47,963 bases of DNA, taken from positions 1 through 47,963 of the forward strand of contig NZ_QQRS01000012.1 in assembly GCF_003428875.1 (NCBI RefSeq), in the 5' to 3' direction. Below are positions 27,747 to 33,995 of this stretch, one piece after another. Each line of letters opens with the position of its first letter. The first letter of the stretch is position 1. The position numbers and the translations under genes are program-made. The DNA comes from Planomicrobium okeanokoites (GTDB taxonomy: Bacteria; Bacillota; Bacilli; Bacillales_A; Planococcaceae). The notes under the pieces are model-generated. The model had not been told where the DNA came from, ran no database searches, and worked only from the letters and a program-made list of their open reading frames with translations.

Positions 27747-27803
27747 AATATAACACGGAGTTTTAAAACTGGCAAGAGAAAGAACTGAATGTAAGCGGAT
27801 ACA
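27747..27803 (-). promoter_or_regulatory. yuiA sigma-A promoter with upstream cre (CcpA) site
   Basis: On the minus strand TTGCCA (27770-27775), 17 bp, TATATT (27747-27752) with an extended TG. At 27790-27803 the plus strand reads TGTAAGCGGATACA, a full match to TGNAANCGNWNNCW. If transcription starts near 27740 the cre centre is at about -56.5, the position used for CcpA activation at B. subtilis ackA. The start site is inferred, not mapped. Confidence 0.75.
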
Positions 27804-27886
27804 TTAAAAATACTTTAACAATATCATAAAATGGACACAATTTTCGCAATTATTAACTTTTCGATACCAATCTTGGCAAAATAAAG

Positions 27887-27906
27887 AAGCCTCCATAAGG
27901 AGGCTT
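27887..27906 (-). terminator. Terminator of yumB
   Basis: A perfect 8-bp stem AAGCCTCC / GGAGGCTT with a 4-base loop, 14 bases after the yumB stop. The following sequence is CTTTATTTTG, so the T-run is imperfect. Confidence 0.8.
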
Positions 27907-27919
27907 ATTAAATCAGAGA

Positions 27920-29134
27920 TTATAATACGTTGAACTTCCCTTTTTTCATGACCAGTTTCGGTCCGCCAACCATATATAGTGCACGGTTATCGATCATTTT
28001 CTTCATGAAAGAAGCTCTCTTGCCAGTCACTTTTTTGCCGAATACGACACCAATCGCATCATCATCACCAAGAGAACACACTGTACCTTTAAGGTCAGGA
28101 ATGAATTCTTGAGTTGTACCGCCCTGAATCAAGGCTTTGATGTTGGCAGCTGCTGTTTCTGCTTGCTGCATAGCGATTTGTGCTGTCGGTGGATATGGAC
28201 GGTTTGTTTCTTCGTTGATCATCAATGCGCAGTCACCGACGATGAATACGTCAGGGAAAGCTGGAGCACGCAAATCTTTTTCAACTTTAACGCGGGCACG
28301 CATATTTTCAATAGGTGTGGATTCAATCAATCTGTTGCCGCGGACTCCGGCAGCCCAGACCACTGTGCCAGCTTTGATGAATTCAAACTCATCGTCGCTC
28401 TTCTTGATGTTGACGCCTTCTGGAGTCGCTTCAACAACCGGAGTTCCGATCGAGAACTCTATTCCTTTGGATTCAAGATGGCCAACTGCATAGTTGACAA
28501 GCTCAGGATCAAATCCAGGCAATACCATCGGTGCAGCCTCTACACAAATCACGCGGACTTTTTCACGAGGCACATCAAACTCTTTGCAGAGTTCAGGCAC
28601 ACGGTTAGCGAGTTCGCCCAGGAATTCGATTCCAGTGAAACCGGCTCCCCCAACTACTATGTTCAAGCGGCTGTCATCTTTGACTTCTTCCGTAGACCAT
28701 GTAGCAAATTGGAATTCGATATGTTCGCGGATATAACGTGCCGCTTTGACATTCGCAATTGATAAAGCGTATTTATCAAGTCCTTCGATACCGAATGTTT
28801 CACCTTCGAAACCAAGAGCGATGACGATATAATCATATGTAAATTCGCCATTATCAGTAAGAACTCTTTTGCCCTTAACATCGATTTCTTCAACAGTAGC
28901 CTGAACAAATCTGACTTTGACAGGATCGATTACTTCTTTGATATCATAACGGACCTGTTCAGGAGTCATTGTCCCTGCTGCAGCTTCATGAAGCCATGTA
29001 CTTTCGTAATGGTATTCGTTTTTGTTGATCAACGTGATGTCGACTTCGTCTGTACCCATGATTTTTTGCAGATTCACTACGGTAGTCAAGCCACCATAGC
29101 CTGCACCTAATACTAAAATTGACGGTCTTTTCAA
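27920..29134 (-). CDS. yumB: Type II NADH dehydrogenase-like flavoprotein YumB
   Basis: A 404-residue NDH-2 family oxidoreductase that passes electrons from NAD(P)H via FAD to quinone at the inner membrane face, without pumping. The first dinucleotide motif LGAGYGG is at 9-15, the second [16 protein letters not shown] near 160-175, and the FAD/quinone-site VFIVGDCA near 295-302. Length agrees with B. subtilis YumB (406). The preferred start is TTG 29134 (MKRPSILV), about 11 bases after GGTGG; a GTG at 29149 adds five residues. It has its own promoter and terminator. Confidence 0.92.
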   Translation of the reverse strand: MKRPSILVLGAGYGGLTTVVNLQKIMGTDEVDITLINKNEYHYESTWLHEAAAGTMTPEQVRYDIKEVIDPVKVRFVQATVEEIDVKGKRVLTDNGEFTYDYIVIALGFEGETFGIEGLDKYALSIANVKAARYIREHIEFQFATWSTEEVKDDSRLNIVVGGAGFTGIEFLGELANRVPELCKEFDVPREKVRVICVEAAPMVLPGFDPELVNYAVGHLESKGIEFSIGTPVVEATPEGVNIKKSDDEFEFIKAGTVVWAAGVRGNRLIESTPIENMRARVKVEKDLRAPAFPDVFIVGDCALMINEETNRPYPPTAQIAMQQAETAAANIKALIQGGTTQEFIPDLKGTVCSLGDDDAIGVVFGKKVTGKRASFMKKMIDNRALYMVGGPKLVMKKGKFNVL

Positions 29135-29221
29135 TCTAATCGCAACCACCTTCGAGTCATTTTTTAAATCGGAAAACCCTAATTAATGTTTGTTGATGTT
29201 TCCAATTTACTCCTACACTCT

Positions 29222-29250
29222 ATATTAGCCTTTTTAACTAGTGATTTCAA
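29222..29250 (-). promoter_or_regulatory. Promoter of yumB
   Basis: TTGAAA (29245-29250), 17-bp spacer, TAATAT (29222-29227) on the minus strand. No Rex- or PerR-like operator overlaps it, unlike the related yutJ. Confidence 0.7.
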
Positions 29251-29311
29251 CTGGATAGTACCAGATAATCCTCCTATAAGAGTAAACAGATTATTCCCTT
29301 TTTTTCATAAA

Positions 29312-29347
29312 AAAACCTTCTGCATCACCAGCGTGAGCAGAAGGTTT
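29312..29347 (-). terminator. Terminator of yutM
   Basis: AAAACCTTCTGC pairs with GCAGAAGGTTTT around a 12-13 base loop, with TTTTTATG following on the minus strand. Confidence 0.88.
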
Positions 29348-29360
29348 TCCCATTTTTGAA

Positions 29361-29723
29361 TCAGCAGCTTTCAGGTGTGCCTGCTTTTTTCGCAGTGCGG
29401 AATGATGTCCCGCATCCGCATGAAGCGATGGCGTTCGGATTTTCAATCGTAAAGCCTCCGCCCATCAGCGATTGTTTATAATCGACTACCGTGCCTTTTA
29501 ATATCGGCGCATCGTCTTTCGCAATGAGGATCGGAATACCGAATTGTTCGTAAAGGTCGTCTTCCGTCCCTTGTTCTTTTTCAAATCCCATACCGTACGT
29601 CAAACCGCTGCAGCCTCCGCCTTTAACGGCTACACGCAAGTAAGAATCTTCCTCTTCGTTATGTCGCATCATTTCTTTTACCTGAAAAGAAGCGGCTTCT
29701 GTAATTTCGACTATCTGTTCCAT
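29361..29723 (-). CDS. yutM: A-type iron-sulfur carrier protein (HesB/IscA/ErpA family)
   Basis: A 120-residue Fe-S cluster carrier that hands assembled clusters to apo-proteins. The three conserved cysteines are Cys38 (GGGCSG), Cys102 and Cys104 (SCGCG). The length equals that of B. subtilis YutM. It is close to the Nfu-type yutI and to two flavoprotein dehydrogenases, a plausible client context, while the suf operon lies about 10 kb away. Monocistronic with its own terminator; AAAGGGTGACAGGTA lies upstream of ATG. Confidence 0.93.
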   Translation of the reverse strand: MEQIVEITEAASFQVKEMMRHNEEEDSYLRVAVKGGGCSGLTYGMGFEKEQGTEDDLYEQFGIPILIAKDDAPILKGTVVDYKQSLMGGGFTIENPNAIASCGCGTSFRTAKKAGTPESC

Positions 29724-29815
29724 TACCTGTCACCCTTTCCTTTCGATTATCATATCAATAAATCCCGCCGGCATTCCAGAAAACCGGCTTACTTTCTTCT
29801 ATTATACAAACAGAA

Positions 29816-29839
29816 AAAGGGACCTGCAACAGGTCCCTT
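29816..29839 (-). terminator. Terminator of yutI
   Basis: A perfect stem AAGGGACCTG / CAGGTCCCTT with a 3-base loop, followed on the minus strand by TTTTCTG. It sits five bases after the yutI stop. Confidence 0.88.
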
Positions 29840-29843
29840 GGCT

Positions 29844-30080
29844 TTAAAATACTTGTTCTACTTCCACTATGCCAGGAACTTCCTCCGTTAATGCGCGTTC
29901 AATTCCAGCTTTCAATGTAATTGTCGAACTCGGGCAGCTTCCGCATGCTCCAAGCAGACGAAGTTTCACGATGCCATCTTCTATGTCGACGAGTTCACAG
30001 TCTCCTCCGTCACGTAAAAGGAATGGACGTAATTTATCTAAGACTTCCATTACTTGCTCTTCCATCAAAGCTTCAGTCAT
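29844..30080 (-). CDS. yutI: NifU C-terminal domain (Nfu) Fe-S scaffold protein
   Basis: A 78-residue Nfu-domain protein that binds or transfers Fe-S clusters through the CxxC pair Cys46/Cys49 (GACGSCPSS). It consists of this domain alone. It shares a divergent 83-bp intergenic region with yuzD, which contains a perfect PerR box, so peroxide or iron control is likely. AAAGGAGTCG precedes the ATG. Confidence 0.93.
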   Translation of the reverse strand: MTEALMEEQVMEVLDKLRPFLLRDGGDCELVDIEDGIVKLRLLGACGSCPSSTITLKAGIERALTEEVPGIVEVEQVF

Positions 30081-30085
30081 TTATA

Positions 30086-30114
30086 TCGACTCCTTTCATT
30101 ATAATCATTATAAT
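30086..30114. promoter_or_regulatory. PerR box overlapping the yutI/yuzD divergent promoters
   Basis: TTATAATCATTATAA at 30099-30113 is an exact match to the B. subtilis Per box TTATAATNATTATAA. For yuzD the plus strand gives TCGACT (30086-30091), 17 bp, TATAAT (30109-30114), so the box overlaps the -10. For yutI the same palindrome supplies a minus-strand TATAAT. A Fur-family repressor, most likely PerR, should control one or both genes. Confidence 0.8.
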
Positions 30115-30163
30115 GTGATTAGAGAGAAAAAGCCACTATTGAATTTCCAGGAGGTCCAAGTTT

Positions 30164-30487
30164 ATGACAAAAAATATTGCCATCGAAGTATACGGGGCAG
30201 AAGTAATCTGCGCCAGCTGTGTAAATGCACCATCTTCACTCGATACATTCGAGTGGCTCCAGGCTGCCATACCAAGAAAATATAAAGATCAGCCATTTTC
30301 AATTACTTACATCGATATTGAGAAAGAGCCGGAGAATGATCGCCAAAAAGATTATATCGAACGCATCCAAAATGATGAATTCTTCTATCCTTTGGTACTT
30401 GTTGAAGATGAAGTTGCAGCTGAAGGCTACGTCCAATTAAAACCGATTTATAAAGAACTCGAAAAACACGGTTTTACGGCAGAATGA
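30164..30487 (+). CDS. yuzD: YuzD-like thioredoxin-fold protein (DUF1462)
   Basis: A 107-residue cytoplasmic protein with an N-terminal strand and a CASC pair (Cys16, Cys19), then IDIEKEPENDRQKDYI and FFYPLVLVEDEVAAEGYV, a thioredoxin-like alpha/beta layout. It corresponds to B. subtilis YuzD (108 residues). The CxxC suggests redox or metal/Fe-S handling. AGGAGGT precedes ATG by eight bases. The Per box on its -10 fits a peroxide-responsive thiol protein. Function not established. Confidence 0.85.
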   Translation: MTKNIAIEVYGAEVICASCVNAPSSLDTFEWLQAAIPRKYKDQPFSITYIDIEKEPENDRQKDYIERIQNDEFFYPLVLVEDEVAAEGYVQLKPIYKELEKHGFTAE

Positions 30488-30516
30488 AAAAAAGCGCTCA
30501 TTGCTGAGCGCTTTTT
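30487..30516. terminator. Bidirectional terminator yuzD/yutJ
   Basis: AAAAAAGCGCTCA / TGAGCGCTTTTT with a 4-base loop, between convergent genes. Confidence 0.92.
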
Positions 30517-30532
30517 GTTTTGAATTTTTATA

Positions 30533-31600
30533 TCAGCCATTATGCCATTTGTACATCCACAATACGCCGGATTTCATCAGACGTGCAATACGGCCTGTAA
30601 CTGTCCGGTCTGCAAGATAAGCGAAGCCCTGTTTCTTGCCGAGTGAGCCAAGGAAACCTTTCAGCTTGATCTCAGGCATCGTTTCAGGAAGAGCCTCACC
30701 TTTCCAACGCATCTTAAGCACTTTGACAATCTGTTCCGCCTGCTCTTCAGCAAGCTGCGCAGAAGGCGCCATCGGCAAAGCTGCACAGTCGCCTACTACA
30801 TAGACGTTTTCATTGGCAGGCAGCTGGTGATACTGGTTAATGACTACGCGACCGATTGAATCACTCTCAAGCCCCAAATTCCGCACCGGTTTAACCGGTT
30901 GAATGCCGGCTGTCCATACGACCGCATCAACCGGGATCGTCTCTTCATGATTATATAGAAGATTCGGCTCCACTTTTGTGATATTGGAGTTTGAAACCAC
31001 ATCAACATTATGGCTGTCGAACCACTTTTTCACAAAGTTGCTTAAGCGTTCCGGGAAATCACGCAAAATCCGTGGACTGCGGTCAAACAACTTAATCTGT
31101 AAATCTTCACGACTTTCACGAAGTTCACTTGCCAGTTCGATTCCGCTTAGTCCCGCTCCTACTATACCGACAACCGCATTAGCCGGTAAACCCAGCAACG
31201 CCTGGTATGTCCTTCTTGATTGCCCGATGGTTTGAATACTGTAAGTGTATTGGTCAGCACCAGGAACGCTATGGTATTTATCTTCACAACCCAGTCCAAT
31301 AACGAGGTCATCAAAGTCGATCCGTTGTCCGTTTTCCATAAAGACGCATTTTTCATCGATTCCGATTTCCAAAATTTCGCCATTTACGATTTTTAGGCGC
31401 TCATGCTCCGGAAAATCGACCCGAACATCCTGATCTGATTCCGTACCGGCTGCCAAAGCGTAAAATTCAGTTTTCATGCTGTGGAACGGAGTCCGATCGA
31501 TCAGCGTGATTTCGACATCCTGTGGTAAACTGCTTGGCAATAAACGAAGCAATATTCTCATATTGCCGTAACCGCCGCCTAATAAGACTAGTTTTCGCAT
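30533..31600 (-). CDS. yutJ: NDH-2-like NAD(P)/FAD oxidoreductase YutJ
   Basis: A 355-residue flavoprotein with an N-terminal FAD motif LGGGYGN (7-13), a second Rossmann motif VGIVGAGLSGIELASEL near 143-159 and VYVVGDCAALP near 275-285. It matches B. subtilis YutJ (355 residues). It probably oxidises NAD(P)H and may feed quinone; the WTAGIQP region and short amphipathic C-terminus (LWMYKWHNG) support membrane association. AAAGGAGAT precedes ATG. A Rex-type operator covers its -35, implying control by the NADH/NAD ratio. Confidence 0.9.
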   Translation of the reverse strand: MRKLVLLGGGYGNMRILLRLLPSSLPQDVEITLIDRTPFHSMKTEFYALAAGTESDQDVRVDFPEHERLKIVNGEILEIGIDEKCVFMENGQRIDFDDLVIGLGCEDKYHSVPGADQYTYSIQTIGQSRRTYQALLGLPANAVVGIVGAGLSGIELASELRESREDLQIKLFDRSPRILRDFPERLSNFVKKWFDSHNVDVVSNSNITKVEPNLLYNHEETIPVDAVVWTAGIQPVKPVRNLGLESDSIGRVVINQYHQLPANENVYVVGDCAALPMAPSAQLAEEQAEQIVKVLKMRWKGEALPETMPEIKLKGFLGSLGKKQGFAYLADRTVTGRIARLMKSGVLWMYKWHNG

Positions 31601-31646
31601 AAATATCTCCTTTAACTTTCTTCTGTCTACTGCTTTCCCACATCAA

Positions 31647-31675
31647 ATTATAAAGGATTGTGATAACTTTCACAA
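31647..31675 (-). promoter_or_regulatory. yutJ promoter with Rex operator
   Basis: On the minus strand TTGTGA (31670-31675), exactly 17 bp, TATAAT (31647-31652). The plus strand at 31658-31675 reads TTGTGATAACTTTCACAA, an 18-bp element with perfect 6-bp arms and one mismatch to the Rex consensus TTGTGAANNNNTTCACAA. It covers the -35 and most of the spacer, so bound Rex should block RNA polymerase. Confidence 0.8.
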
Positions 31676-31698
31676 TATCTCCAGAAGAAATCAAATAA

Positions 31699-31727
31699 TT
31701 GACTTTCCCCCTGAAAAAAGGTAGGAT
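31699..31727 (+). promoter_or_regulatory. Promoter of yuzB
   Basis: TTGACT (31699-31704), 17 bp, TAGGAT (31722-31727). Start expected near 31734, giving a short leader with GAGGTG. Confidence 0.75.
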
Positions 31728-31750
31728 TTCGAAGTAGCGAGGTGACCTTA

Positions 31751-31987
31751 ATGAATCCAATTGTTGAATTTTGCGTCAGCAATATCGTAAATGGAGCCCA
31801 GGATGCTTTTGAAAAACTAGATCGGGACCCAAATCTCGACGTGTTGGAATATGGCTGCCTGAGTTATTGCACTAAATGCTCCGAGACCCTTTATGCCTTA
31901 GTGAATGGCGAAATTGTCGAGGCGGATACACCTGAAGAACTTACACAAAAAGTGTATGAGTTTATAGAAGAAAATCCTTTATTTTAA
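31751..31987 (+). CDS. yuzB: YuzB-family small cysteine protein (DUF1450)
   Basis: A 78-residue soluble protein with four cysteines (Cys8, Cys36, Cys40, Cys43; CLSYCTKC), identical in length to B. subtilis YuzB. The thioredoxin-like, 2Fe-2S-ferredoxin-like spacing suggests a redox or cluster role, unproven. ATG 31751 is chosen over GTG 31742 because GAGGTGA is well placed for it. Divergent from yutJ; the shared region carries the Rex site, although the yuzB promoter itself lies 24 bp away from it. Confidence 0.88.
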   Translation: MNPIVEFCVSNIVNGAQDAFEKLDRDPNLDVLEYGCLSYCTKCSETLYALVNGEIVEADTPEELTQKVYEFIEENPLF

Positions 31988-32011
31988 GCCATCTTTCCGA
32001 TGGCTTTTTTA
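31986..32011 (+). terminator. Terminator of yuzB
   Basis: AAGCCATC / GATGGCTT with a 5-base loop and a T6 run. The yuzB stop is at its left edge, the convergent yutF stop at its right. Confidence 0.9.
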
Positions 32012-32773
32012 TATTTCCCAGAAGCTCAGGTTTTCGACCGCATACGTGGGAGGAATTTCTTTTTTTACCGCATCTTCCATTGGCGTTACGCCAGTATTGA
32101 CATGGATTGTCTCAACACCAAAACGGATTCCCGCTTGTATATCGGTATCGTAATTATCTCCGATCATGACCATGTTCTCTTTCTCGCATCCGATTTCATA
32201 TTGGATCGCTTCCAGCATATGCATTTCCGGCTTGCCGATAAAGACTGGCTCCACACCTGTTGATGAAGAAACCACCTTTGTAAAAGCACCGTTTCCAGGC
32301 ATGAAACCTTTTTCCGAAGGAAAAGCCAAATCCCTGTTCGTCGATAAAAAGACCGCTCCTTTACGGACTTCCAGGCAGGCTGTCGCCAGTTTTTGAAAGT
32401 TGATGTTCCGGTCAATGCCCATCAGCACGATATCAGCATCTTCATAAACCCTTTCAATCTCTTCGCTCTTCAAGGCTTCTTCCACGCCGTCAGTGCCGAT
32501 CATGAAGACCTTCTTATCCGGATACCATCTTTTAATATATTTTGCTGCTGCAATGGAGGAAGTCATGATGTGTTCAGCAGGTGCTGAAATACCAAAAGAC
32601 TTCAGTTTTTCAGCAAATTGCAGCTGTGTCATAGAGGCATTATTCGTTACATAATAAGGTTCAATGCCTTTTTGTTGCAAACGTTGAATAAAATCAGCAG
32701 TTTCAGGTATCACTTCACTGCCTCTGAATACCGTACCATCCAAGTCGAGGCAATATACTTTATAGTCCTTCAT
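32009..32773 (-). CDS. yutF: HAD-IIA sugar/nucleotide phosphatase-like protein YutF
   Basis: A 254-residue HAD hydrolase (NagD/HAD-IIA type). The nucleophile motif CLDLDGTVF carries Asp10 and Asp12, the conserved EPYYVTNNASMT holds the motif II Thr, and GDNYDTDIQAGIRFG is motif IV. Matches B. subtilis YutF (256). Dephosphorylates small phospho-metabolites; the natural substrate is unclear. The start at 32773 follows CGGAGAC and lies inside the end of yutE (14-base overlap), so the two are translated as a unit. Confidence 0.92.
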   Translation of the reverse strand: MKDYKVYCLDLDGTVFRGSEVIPETADFIQRLQQKGIEPYYVTNNASMTQLQFAEKLKSFGISAPAEHIMTSSIAAAKYIKRWYPDKKVFMIGTDGVEEALKSEEIERVYEDADIVLMGIDRNINFQKLATACLEVRKGAVFLSTNRDLAFPSEKGFMPGNGAFTKVVSSSTGVEPVFIGKPEMHMLEAIQYEIGCEKENMVMIGDNYDTDIQAGIRFGVETIHVNTGVTPMEDAVKKEIPPTYAVENLSFWEI

Positions 32774-33218
32774 TTTTTGTCTCCGGGATGAATGCAGATA
32801 CAGGTCCAAGTTCGTGGACAAGGTAATATTCCACTTTAGGCCCGAATGCTTCCAATTCAGTTAACGCACCGTCCAGAACTTCAATAATAGCCGCATGATC
32901 CATCTTCATGAAATCACGCACCAATGATTTCCTTAACCCGATCACACTCTTCAAAGGTGCATCCATTTCAGGGGAAATGACTTTTTCATCTGTCAGAATG
33001 TCAATGATGTCGTCATAGCTGCCTGGATCTCTCATGATAAACCCATCAATCATACTGTTGCCGACATCAATTATGGATTCAATCACATTATGCGTCAGCC
33101 GCTCCAACGCCAATTGATCTTCGAGGCTGCTCCAGCCCGATTTGGTTTTATATAATTCCAACAAGGAATTCATATATGCGATAGTTTCTGTAATTTTGCT
33201 GCGATCAATAAAGTACAT
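32760..33218 (-). CDS. yutE: DUF86-family protein YutE (HepT-like fold)
   Basis: A 152-residue all-helical protein of the DUF86 family, which also contains HEPN ribonuclease toxins (HepT). It corresponds to B. subtilis YutE. The region where toxins carry the catalytic RX4-6H motif reads GLRKSLVRDFMKMDH here, so the spacing to a histidine is not intact. No MNT nucleotidyltransferase antitoxin is adjacent; the neighbours are yutF and yutD. It is therefore more likely a housekeeping protein than an active toxin. GGAGGG precedes ATG. Confidence 0.85.
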   Translation of the reverse strand: MYFIDRSKITETIAYMNSLLELYKTKSGWSSLEDQLALERLTHNVIESIIDVGNSMIDGFIMRDPGSYDDIIDILTDEKVISPEMDAPLKSVIGLRKSLVRDFMKMDHAAIIEVLDGALTELEAFGPKVEYYLVHELGPVSAFIPETKNEGL

Positions 33219-33285
33219 TTGTAACCCTCCAACAGGTATAGTTTCTTTCTATCTGATATCATTTCCTATAATAGCATAATGGCAC

Positions 33286-33326
33286 AAAAAAACCCCGCTG
33301 CATCATGATTCCGCAACGGGATTTTT
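33286..33326 (-). terminator. Terminator of yutD
   Basis: On the minus strand AATCCCGTTGC pairs imperfectly with GCAGCGGGGTT and is followed by seven T. The yutD TGA stop lies in the loop. Confidence 0.75.
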
Positions 33327-33674
33327 CTCACTCAAGTGATCTGTTGTATCAGCTTCTGTATCTGTTGTATCCGGTTCAGCTACAGGAGCTTTTCCGACTT
33401 TTTTGATGACGAAGTAAGCACACCCAAAATTGCAGTATTCATATAGATAATCCTGCAGCGTGCTGATTTTTGTGTCGTAGCTTGCCTTATGGTTGGTGTC
33501 TTCGAAGAAACCTTTTAAGCGCAACTGGCCATAGCCCCAGTCTCCAAGGATGTAATCATACTTGCCTAAAATTTCGCTATAACGGTTATTGATCGCTTCT
33601 TCCTGAAATCCTTCACGGTAATCAATGACGATTTCATAATTCCACTGGTCTATAGTAATCAAAACATTCACCAT
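33303..33674 (-). CDS. yutD: YutD-family protein (DUF1027)
   Basis: A 123-residue protein. The first 90 residues are the conserved YutD domain (VIDYREGFQEEAINNRYSEIL, YDYILGDWGYGQLRLKGFF, YEYCNFGCAYFVIKK); residues 95-123 are an acidic, Thr/Asp-rich tail (DTTDTEADTTD). Function unknown. The RBS is weak (GAAGG too far upstream; GGATGGTG overlapping), so start is the best available rather than certain. Upstream yutC, its neighbour in B. subtilis, is absent. Confidence 0.85.
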   Translation of the reverse strand: MVNVLITIDQWNYEIVIDYREGFQEEAINNRYSEILGKYDYILGDWGYGQLRLKGFFEDTNHKASYDTKISTLQDYLYEYCNFGCAYFVIKKVGKAPVAEPDTTDTEADTTDHLSEKNPVAES

Positions 33675-33822
33675 CCATTTACTTTAGCCTTCAGGCAAAG
33701 GCTTGCGTTTCACTGGCGCATTGCAGATGATCGCCATATGAAACCAGGAAGCCTGTCAACCATTCTCTTTCCCAAATGTACCATAAAGCCGTTACCCGAA
33801 CAAGGAACAGTCCTGTCAAAAT

Positions 33823-33857
33823 AAAAACTCCGGAAACATTTAGTTTCCGGAGTCTTT
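33823..33857 (-). terminator. Terminator of the NSS-MetS unit
   Basis: AAAACTCCGGAAAC pairs with GTTTCCGGAGTCTTT (one mismatch) around a 5-base loop, three bases after the metS stop. Confidence 0.9.
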
Positions 33858-33859
33858 TA

Positions 33860-33982
33860 TCAAGCTGCGTTATCAGCCTTATTCTTTTTGCCGCTTCGTA
33901 TTGCATGGAATATGCTGGCAGCCAATCCGCCCCATAAAAGCACGATACCAATAATCATAACTACGATTGCACTTACTTCCAT
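33860..33982 (-). CDS. metS: MetS-family small subunit of an NSS transporter
   Basis: A 40-residue single-helix membrane protein, MEVSAIVVMIIGIVLLWGGL followed by AASIFHAIRSGKKNKADNAA. The pattern (short lead, one helix with WGG, basic tail) is that of MetS, the accessory peptide of the methionine/alanine Na+ importer MetPS. It lies 13 bases after the NSS transporter, with RBS AAGGGGGT, and before the common terminator. The single helix probably associates with the transporter in the membrane. Confidence 0.9.
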   Translation of the reverse strand: MEVSAIVVMIIGIVLLWGGLAASIFHAIRSGKKNKADNAA

Positions 33983-33995
33983 TGCGTTAACCCCC

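Noticed and set aside
33691..33951. 86-codon minus-strand open frame between yutD and the NSS gene
   Set aside because: It overlaps metS in another frame, crosses the terminator at 33823-33857, has no RBS and shows no family resemblance.
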